Assembly (NCBI RefSeq): GCF_016642265.1
Contig: NZ_MRXX01000007.1
Span: forward strand, 62,290-85,587
Direction: 5' to 3'
DNA length: 23,298 nt
DNA from: Streptococcus lactarius
GTDB lineage: Bacteria; Bacillota; Bacilli; Lactobacillales; Streptococcaceae
The notes below the pieces were generated by a model. It saw only the letters and a program-made list of their open reading frames with translations, did no database searches and was not told the DNA's origin. How positions within the stretch are numbered: the first letter of the stretch is position 1; the number at the start of each line of letters is the position of its first letter. The position numbers were made by a program, and so were the translations under genes. This document shows, in pieces, positions 16,422 to 23,298 of the stretch.

Positions 16422-17249
16422 TTATTGTTTTAAGAATGGCAAATCCGGCTTTTTCTTGGTATAGAGCACCACTTCAATAAAGGTTCCTACTTGGACTGCA
16501 AAGAGAAATCCTACAAGAAGATTGATCCGATGGTCTGTTTCATAAAATGGGGAATTCCACAAGAAATGATTCACTACTGTAGATACCACACACCAGAGGC
16601 CAAAGATTTTTTCTTTTTTCTGAGTAACCTGTGAAAGCATGAGGAAAATACCTACAGACACAACAGCTGTATAGAGAGTATGTGAAGCTAAGCCTCCAGA
16701 TATACGGTTAATAGTTTCGGTGATAGCTGCCAATTGACTGCTTTGAGTTTGGCGTGCAACATAGCCTAGATCCTCAATAATCTGAAAACCGAAACCAGCG
16801 CCCAATCCTGCAATGAGAACTGATTTCAAATCTTTTTTACCAACCATTAATACGACCCAAAAAGCAACCAGAGCTTTAAAGAATTCCTCTGAGAATGGAG
16901 CTGTCAGAGCATCCGTCCATTTGTTGAAGATTGCAGGGTCTTTTATAATATGGCTATTTAGGATATCAATTAGACTATTTCCTGCGAAGCTTAACCAACC
17001 TGCTATAAAGGCGCCTCCAAACATCGCAATCCACAATATGTATCGTGAAACCGTCAAAGAAATGGCCAGGTGTTTTGAAAAGAGATAAAGCGGAATGATA
17101 ATAGCAGCTAAAACGGATAAATTTAAGACCAGATCTCTTCCTGCTGACTGAGTAAATTCTTCCTGGGAAAGATGACCAAGTTCAAACTCCAAGCCAATTC
17201 CTGCAAATAGTAAAAAGAGATAGATAGAGGCTCTTTGAATTTTAGTCAT
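16422..17249 (-). CDS. PrsW-family intramembrane protease
   Basis: A 275-residue polytopic membrane protein with about seven or eight hydrophobic segments. The motif spread matches PrsW/glutamic-type membrane proteases: FSEEFFKALVAFW (two Glu), then FGFQIIEDLGY, then a His in GGLASHTLYT and another in VVNHFLWNS, all within or next to membrane segments. Bacillus PrsW cuts the anti-sigma factor RsiW; no sigma/anti-sigma pair lies nearby, so the substrate is unknown. Its ATG lies inside the end of the dipeptidase gene (8-base overlap, ATGACTAA), with GGGAGG before it, so its translation is coupled to that gene. Confidence 0.8.
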   Translation of the reverse strand: MTKIQRASIYLFLLFAGIGLEFELGHLSQEEFTQSAGRDLVLNLSVLAAIIIPLYLFSKHLAISLTVSRYILWIAMFGGAFIAGWLSFAGNSLIDILNSHIIKDPAIFNKWTDALTAPFSEEFFKALVAFWVVLMVGKKDLKSVLIAGLGAGFGFQIIEDLGYVARQTQSSQLAAITETINRISGGLASHTLYTAVVSVGIFLMLSQVTQKKEKIFGLWCVVSTVVNHFLWNSPFYETDHRINLLVGFLFAVQVGTFIEVVLYTKKKPDLPFLKQ

Positions 17250-18903
17250 CTTGTTTTCCTCCCTTTTGTTTCTTTGAGCGAATCAGATAAACAATGATCG
17301 CGATAAGAGTTGCGCCAAATAAGCTTCCAGCGATGAGGAAGTCGTAGTCAAATTTTTCTAAATCAATTTTCTCTTCGTAGGCTGCATCTTCTTCATCATC
17401 TAGGTCTTGAATGGCACTATTTCCGTGCTCATCAGCGACTCTCTTTTCTGCTTCTTTTCGAATTTCCTGTAGACGCTCAAAGGTTTTCTCTGCCCTATCT
17501 ATACTTTCCTGCGTTGCCTTTGCACTAGCTTCATCAGGCTGAGAAGCAAGAGCTATCTGCTCTTTATCACTCAGATTTTGTTCCTGCATCCACTGAGACT
17601 CTAAGCGTTCCATTTCGGTCCGAATGGCCCCATCCTCAAACAAGTCCGGATACTTAGCTACAAGATCATTAATTCTGGAAATAGTCCAATACCAAGATTT
17701 CTCATTGTAATGATCACCTAATTCTTGGTAGGCTTGATAGGTATTGGTAATATTCCCATAATAAGGTAGGTAAGGTGCATTTCGTGGGCTTCCCATGGAT
17801 AACCACATGGTTCCACCACCAGCACTAGCAGGTATCTCATCTTTCAATTGGAAAATATGAGCTTCCATAACATTTGGATTGGAGATAGGATACTTATAGA
17901 CAGCATCAAACTCACCTTTTTTCGGAATACCTTTGCCATCTAACTCCATTTGATCCAGTGGTTTATATTTGGTTCCTTCCAAACGGTTACGTTGGAGATT
18001 CATAGCGTCTCGTAGAGTCAACTTTCGATCCGTTGTATGAAGTAGATCAAAGGAAGCATCATCATACTTAACAGGAGAACTTGGGTCTAGAGATTTGATA
18101 CCTGACCAAACCCGCGAACGATCTGCCTCTTGTAAAGGAGGATTGTAGGATTGTGACACATGAAATTGTCCATCCACTTCCTTATAGCTCCCTGCTTCTT
18201 TGGCGACTTTTTCAAGATCTTTTGATGCAATCGTACGCTCTGTATCTGATAGATCTACATGGCCTAAGAAGAAGGTATTTGGAAAGACCGCATAGCGATC
18301 TTCTGGAAAGAGAATGGCTGCATATTGGTGGCCGGATAAAATCTCCATATACCAGACGCCTTCTTTATCCGCAATGGTGACAATATTTCCTTCAGCCGCT
18401 CCTTTTTCTTCGACGATTTTAGCAATGAGTTCCACCCCTTCTCTTGCAGTTTTCACACTAGGGAGAACGATACTGGTTAAGCCTGATTCAGCGAGGCCAT
18501 CCTTGACATAGGGGTCCACTTTTTGGATCTTGTCATTTGCTGAAGCAGATACAGTAGCGGAAATGGAAACACCATATTCATTAAATCCGGCTTCATCAAA
18601 GATTCCCTGGTCTGGCGTTACATCTGGGACCGCTGTATACTTATAGCTGATCTCTGGTAAGGGATATTGAAAACCGTTGGCTGCATCCTCAAAGATAGCC
18701 CCCTTTTTATTATAGCGTCGCTCTCTGACCACAAAATTTTTATTATGGTTGGGCTCTAAATCCTCGGTACGCCCTACCAAGGTAGAGCCATCGGCAGTCA
18801 GTTTCTTCCCGATGATGAACCCTGTACAAGCCTCAACAGGTTGAGCAATCAACAAAAGCGGAAGCAAGGCTGCTACAGCTGATCGAAAATAGTGCTTCTT
18901 CAT
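17242..18903 (-). CDS. Surface-anchored C69-family dipeptidase
   Basis: A 553-residue peptidase of family C69 (PepD-like Ntn hydrolase). A signal peptide (basic start, hydrophobic 9-19) should be cut after VEA, leaving Cys26 of CTGFIIGKKL as the new N-terminus and nucleophile. ADGSTLVGRTEDLEPNHNKNF and GGGTMWLSMGSPRNAPYLPYY are family blocks. After the catalytic part comes a charged, probably coiled-coil stretch (about 450-520). A C-terminal membrane helix follows (LIAGSLFGATLIAIIVYLI) and ends in a basic tail, so the enzyme faces outward and is held by its C-terminus. GGAG precedes the ATG. The promoter carries a cre box, suggesting repression while good sugars are present. It is co-transcribed with the PrsW-type protease. 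Confidence 0.92.
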   Translation of the reverse strand: MKKHYFRSAVAALLPLLLIAQPVEACTGFIIGKKLTADGSTLVGRTEDLEPNHNKNFVVRERRYNKKGAIFEDAANGFQYPLPEISYKYTAVPDVTPDQGIFDEAGFNEYGVSISATVSASANDKIQKVDPYVKDGLAESGLTSIVLPSVKTAREGVELIAKIVEEKGAAEGNIVTIADKEGVWYMEILSGHQYAAILFPEDRYAVFPNTFFLGHVDLSDTERTIASKDLEKVAKEAGSYKEVDGQFHVSQSYNPPLQEADRSRVWSGIKSLDPSSPVKYDDASFDLLHTTDRKLTLRDAMNLQRNRLEGTKYKPLDQMELDGKGIPKKGEFDAVYKYPISNPNVMEAHIFQLKDEIPASAGGGTMWLSMGSPRNAPYLPYYGNITNTYQAYQELGDHYNEKSWYWTISRINDLVAKYPDLFEDGAIRTEMERLESQWMQEQNLSDKEQIALASQPDEASAKATQESIDRAEKTFERLQEIRKEAEKRVADEHGNSAIQDLDDEEDAAYEEKIDLEKFDYDFLIAGSLFGATLIAIIVYLIRSKKQKGGKQDD

Positions 18904-18940
18904 CCTAAACTCCTTTTTTATAAAGTCTTTTTACTTATTT

Positions 18941-18970
18941 AGTATACCCTTTTACAGCTATTTTTTGCAA
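18941..18970 (-). promoter_or_regulatory. Promoter of the dipeptidase-PrsW operon
   Basis: On the minus strand TTGCAA (18965-18970), an 18-base spacer and TATACT (complement of 18941-18946) form a fair promoter about 40 bases before the ATG at 18903. Confidence 0.75.
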
Positions 18971-18979
18971 GCGTTTACA
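18966..18979 (-). promoter_or_regulatory. CcpA cre box upstream of the dipeptidase-PrsW operon
   Basis: On the minus strand TGTAAACGCTTGCA matches every fixed position of the cre consensus TGnAAnCGnnnnCA, and the flanking A and A fit the wider form too. It overlaps the -35 box, so repression by CcpA is expected. Confidence 0.8.
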
Positions 18980-19048
18980 TCATTTGTAAACAACTAGTAA
19001 ACTATCAGAATTTTTGAGGGAAAACACTTTTTCAAAAATAGGATCGTT

Positions 19049-19076
19049 TTTACAAAGTCAATCATTAGAATATAGA
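19049..19076 (+). promoter_or_regulatory. Candidate promoter upstream of repeat copy 3
   Basis: TTTACA (19049-19054), a 16-base spacer and TATAGA (19071-19076) could start a plus-strand RNA running into repeat copy 3. The TAGAATATAGATAAA box holding the -10 is also found before copy 1 (111-125), but without a -35 box there. This is a weak call. Confidence 0.35.
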
Positions 19077-19161
19077 TAAACTATTTTAAAGTAAAATAAG
19101 TTAAGCGATTCTGCAAAGAAATAAAAATGCATTCTAATTTTTAAATCGCTTCAAAAATACT

Positions 19162-19323
19162 GAAACTTTCCGCTGTGAGAAAAGTGCCTGAAACATTTTT
19201 GTTTCAGGCACTCGGGAGTTTTGAAACCTTAGGTTCAAAACTAAGCCATGGAACTTCCTGGATTGCTGAAATCATCCACTGGATAATTTCACCTAACGTC
19301 CGTACTCACCTAAGGAAAGTTTC
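19162..19323 (+). repeat. Structured repeat, copy 3 (162 nt, expanded arm)
   Basis: P1 pairs 19162-19171 with 19314-19323 (10 bp, identical to copy 1). P2 pairs 19175-19179 with 19305-19309. P3 pairs 19183-19195 with 19200-19212. P4 pairs 19217-19225 with 19234-19242 plus CC/GG; its innermost pair is A-T where copies 1 and 2 have G-C. P5 is different and 24 bases longer. Its hairpin is 19267-19277 with 19281-19291, eleven positions with one C-A mismatch and an ACT loop. The 3' block CGTCCGTACTCACCTAAGG is identical in all copies. It ends 15 bases from the fni stop and lies upstream of the dipeptidase promoter. Confidence 0.85.
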
Positions 19324-19338
19324 TAAAATGATTTTTCT

Positions 19339-21336
<1,998 letters not shown>

Positions 21337-21347
<11 letters not shown>

Positions 21348-22287
21348 CTTGAGGGTCCTTGGTCTTCGATACAATAGTCCGATAGCGGGCGTCAAATAAA
21401 GGCACCAGCTGCTCCAAGTCTTCTTCCAAACAGAGGACTTTAACATTTGGTCCTGCATCCATGGTAAAGTAACAAGCATGGCCCGCTGCGCGAAGCTCAC
21501 GGACAAAATCCATGGCTTTGTAACTTTCTTCTGTTAAGTAGCTAAAGGCTGGAGTGGCAGTCCTGGTCGTCGCATGCATAGCAAGGGCATTGCGCTCTGT
21601 CAAGTGGCCAACCTGTTCAAAATCATCGGCAGCTAGATAATCCAGCATGTCCTTGTAATCTTGACAAGACTCCTCCACCCATTCTTTGAAATTGGTCGAG
21701 GTTTCCATGCAGCGTTTCATCCCTTCGCGGCTAGAAACGGGCTTTTGTTTGTCATTCAGGACCAGCATAATCATAGCCAGTTTTAGGTCTGTCTGAACCT
21801 TATAAATCTCTCCACTTTCTTTGTCCCAGGCTGCTAAGGGACCAAAGAAAGACCGTGAAGAGGAACCTGAAGCAAACTTGGCTTTTTGAGCTAATTCCTC
21901 CTGATTTAAGCCCAAATCATAATAGCGATTGCAAGCCTTGACGAGAGCAGAAAGTCCGCTCGAGCTAGAGGACAGACCTGCTGCGGTTGGCATATTGTTG
22001 GTCGTATCCACCCGGACAAATCCTGCTTCTCCTGCTGGCTTCAAGTCATCAATCACAGCTCCAATTTTGGCCTGCTCAGCTAGATGTTGGAATTCCCCAT
22101 CGATATAAAATTCATGCGCTGTCGCATCAGCTGGCAAAGGCGAAAGACTGGTTTCCGTATACATATTCTCCAAGGTCAAGGAAATCGAACTGGTCGAAGG
22201 GACCATCTGTTTGGCATCTTCTTTTCCCCAGTATTTGATAATTGCGATATTGGCATAGGACTTAGCCTTTACAGGTTTTCGATCCAT
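21337..22287 (-). CDS. mvaD: Diphosphomevalonate decarboxylase
   Basis: A 316-residue GHMP-family enzyme that phosphorylates and decarboxylates mevalonate diphosphate to isopentenyl diphosphate. KSYANIAIIKYWGKED near the N-terminus and AAGLSSSSSGLSAL at about 102-115 (phosphate loop) are diagnostic, as is SGSSSRSFFGPLAAW. TMDAGPNVKVLCL near the end holds the conserved Asp region. The ATG at 22287 lies inside the last codons of mvaK1 (19-base overlap), with AAGGAG about nine bases before it, so the genes are translationally coupled. Confidence 0.97.
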
Positions 22288-23153
22288 GTATGGTGCGCTC
22301 CTTCTCTTTCTAATGCATGTGCAATTCTTTCCGCTTCATGAGGATTCCTGACGAGGGCAATCACACACCCTCCGAGACCACCTCCACTCATTTTAGCGCC
22401 TAAAGCCCCATTTTCAAGGGCTACAGCGACGAGATGGTCTGCTTCCTCACAACTGACACCGACTGCTCTTAACTGCTCATGACAAGCTGTCAGGGCCTCT
22501 CCGAGAGCTCTTTTGTTTTTTTCTTTCAGAGCGGTTTCTACCGCTTGGGTTAACTGGCCGATCTCATGAAAATGAGACAAGACTTCCTGACCCTTGCTTT
22601 CAACCTTCTGAATGGCTTCGCGGGTATTGCCATGAATCCCTGTATCCGCAATGATCAAATTCGCTTCTACATCCAGCTCCATCGGATAAAAACCGACATT
22701 TCGGATGAATTTAATCGCTCGATCACTCAGACAGGTCTTGGCGTCAAGCCCACTTGGAGTCATATGGGCAATGGTTTCTGCCCGATTGACCAAAATTTCC
22801 AAGGTCTCATCGTCCAGCTCTTTTTGGTAGTAGTCAAAAACTGCTCGAATGGCTGCGATACTAACCGCCGCAGAGGACCCCATCCCCCGTTTTTCCGGAA
22901 CCATGGACTGGATCTTGCAACGAATCCTAGCCTCACGAATTCCAAGGTGTTCAAGAGACGCAAAAACTGCCATGGACAGGGTATCATCTTCAAATAAAAC
23001 CCATGGACTAGCTGCTGGAACGATCTGGCAGGTCACTTCAATATGATGGAGAGGCAAGGCAATGGCCGGATAGCCATAAACCACTGCATGCTCACCAATT
23101 AAGATAATTTTACTATGCGCCCTTCCGACGCCTATTTCTTTGTTCATGTTCAT
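22269..23153 (-). CDS. mvaK1: Mevalonate kinase
   Basis: A 294-residue GHMP kinase making 5-phosphomevalonate, first gene of the operon mvaK1-mvaD-mvaK2-fni. GRAHSKIILIGEHAVVYGYP opens the protein. The ATP loop is PEKRGMGSSAA at 86-96, and KMSGGGLGGCVIAL near the C-terminus is the third GHMP motif. Two in-frame ATGs (23153 and 23147) are possible; both have only weak ribosome binding sites, so the start is uncertain by two residues. A TATATT/TAAAAT-rich stretch at about 23175-23190 may hold the -10, but no clear -35 was found. Family knowledge: the streptococcal enzyme is inhibited by diphosphomevalonate. Confidence 0.96.
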   Translation of the reverse strand: MNMNKEIGVGRAHSKIILIGEHAVVYGYPAIALPLHHIEVTCQIVPAASPWVLFEDDTLSMAVFASLEHLGIREARIRCKIQSMVPEKRGMGSSAAVSIAAIRAVFDYYQKELDDETLEILVNRAETIAHMTPSGLDAKTCLSDRAIKFIRNVGFYPMELDVEANLIIADTGIHGNTREAIQKVESKGQEVLSHFHEIGQLTQAVETALKEKNKRALGEALTACHEQLRAVGVSCEEADHLVAVALENGALGAKMSGGGLGGCVIALVRNPHEAERIAHALEREGAHHTWIENL

Positions 23154-23282
23154 CTCGCTCTATTAAGGTCATTACTATTTTAATATAAATCAGCCAAAAA
23201 AGCGATGGTTTTGAAGGAAATCCAACCTAAGACGGAGTGAACAGAATCCCCCATTGACTTCTCGCTCATGAAGGAACTTGAA

Positions 23283-23298
23283 AAGAGGCTGGGACAAA
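23283..23298. terminator. Left arm of an AGGCTGGGAC-type terminator, cut by the window edge
   Basis: AAGAGGCTGGGACAAA is the first half of the terminator type seen complete at 23-55. The other arm would lie beyond the window, and which gene it serves cannot be told. The 130 bases between mvaK1 and this point hold no gene that I can support. Confidence 0.5.

Noticed and set aside
18826..18903. Lipoprotein signal in the dipeptidase (VEAC)
   Set aside because: Glu at the -2 position does not fit a lipobox, and the Cys is the expected N-terminal nucleophile of C69 enzymes, which must stay free.
21348..21506. N-terminal extension of mvaK2
   Set aside because: It lies wholly in another frame of mvaD; the family start is at 21347.

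Overview
The window is chromosomal DNA from a Streptococcus, most likely of the mitis/sanguinis type. The pointers are the gene set and order (mutS2-cvpA-zapA divergent from rnhC-lepB-recD2, convergent dinB, then pfl), the complete mevalonate route instead of MEP genes, recurring AGGCTGGGAC-type terminators, extended -10 promoters (TGnTATAAT) and CcpA cre boxes. The species is not settled by the sequence. No rRNA, tRNA, CRISPR array, transposase or phage gene was seen.

Layout. Positions 1-394 are noncoding, with the terminator of a gene to the left, two similar hairpins and copy 1 of a structured repeat. Positions 395-3664 (minus) hold zapA, cvpA and mutS2. Positions 3800-7852 (plus) hold rnhC, lepB and recD2. 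dinB (minus) converges on recD2 and shares a terminator with it. pfl (plus) follows behind a cre-controlled promoter. Then come a 37-codon membrane-peptide gene with its own promoter, a two-gene ThrE/YjjPB-type exporter, a 92-codon membrane protein, and mvaS-mvaA (plus). A minus-strand pair, a cell-surface C69 dipeptidase and a PrsW-type membrane protease, lies under a second cre box. The window ends with the minus-strand operon mvaK1-mvaD-mvaK2-fni, whose genes overlap at every junction.

How the genes work together. mvaS and mvaA make mevalonate from acetoacetyl-CoA and acetyl-CoA. mvaK1, mvaK2 and mvaD turn it into isopentenyl diphosphate, and fni isomerises this to dimethylallyl diphosphate. 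Only the acetoacetyl-CoA thiolase is absent. The dipeptidase/PrsW pair sits between these two mevalonate blocks and is bracketed by two same-orientation copies of the structured repeat.

The most unusual content is that repeat: three copies at 204-341, 16250-16387 and 19162-19323. Each folds on the plus strand into a closed multi-branch structure: an outer 10-bp stem, a second 5-bp closing stem and three arms. Several paired positions differ between copies with pairing kept. The outer stem of copy 2 survives only through G-U pairs on the plus strand, which points to a plus-strand RNA. One arm is exactly inverted in copy 2 and replaced by a longer hairpin in copy 3. All copies end a short way from the 3' end of a minus-strand gene. 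I do not recognise the family. It could be a mobile small-RNA-like element or a MITE-like repeat.
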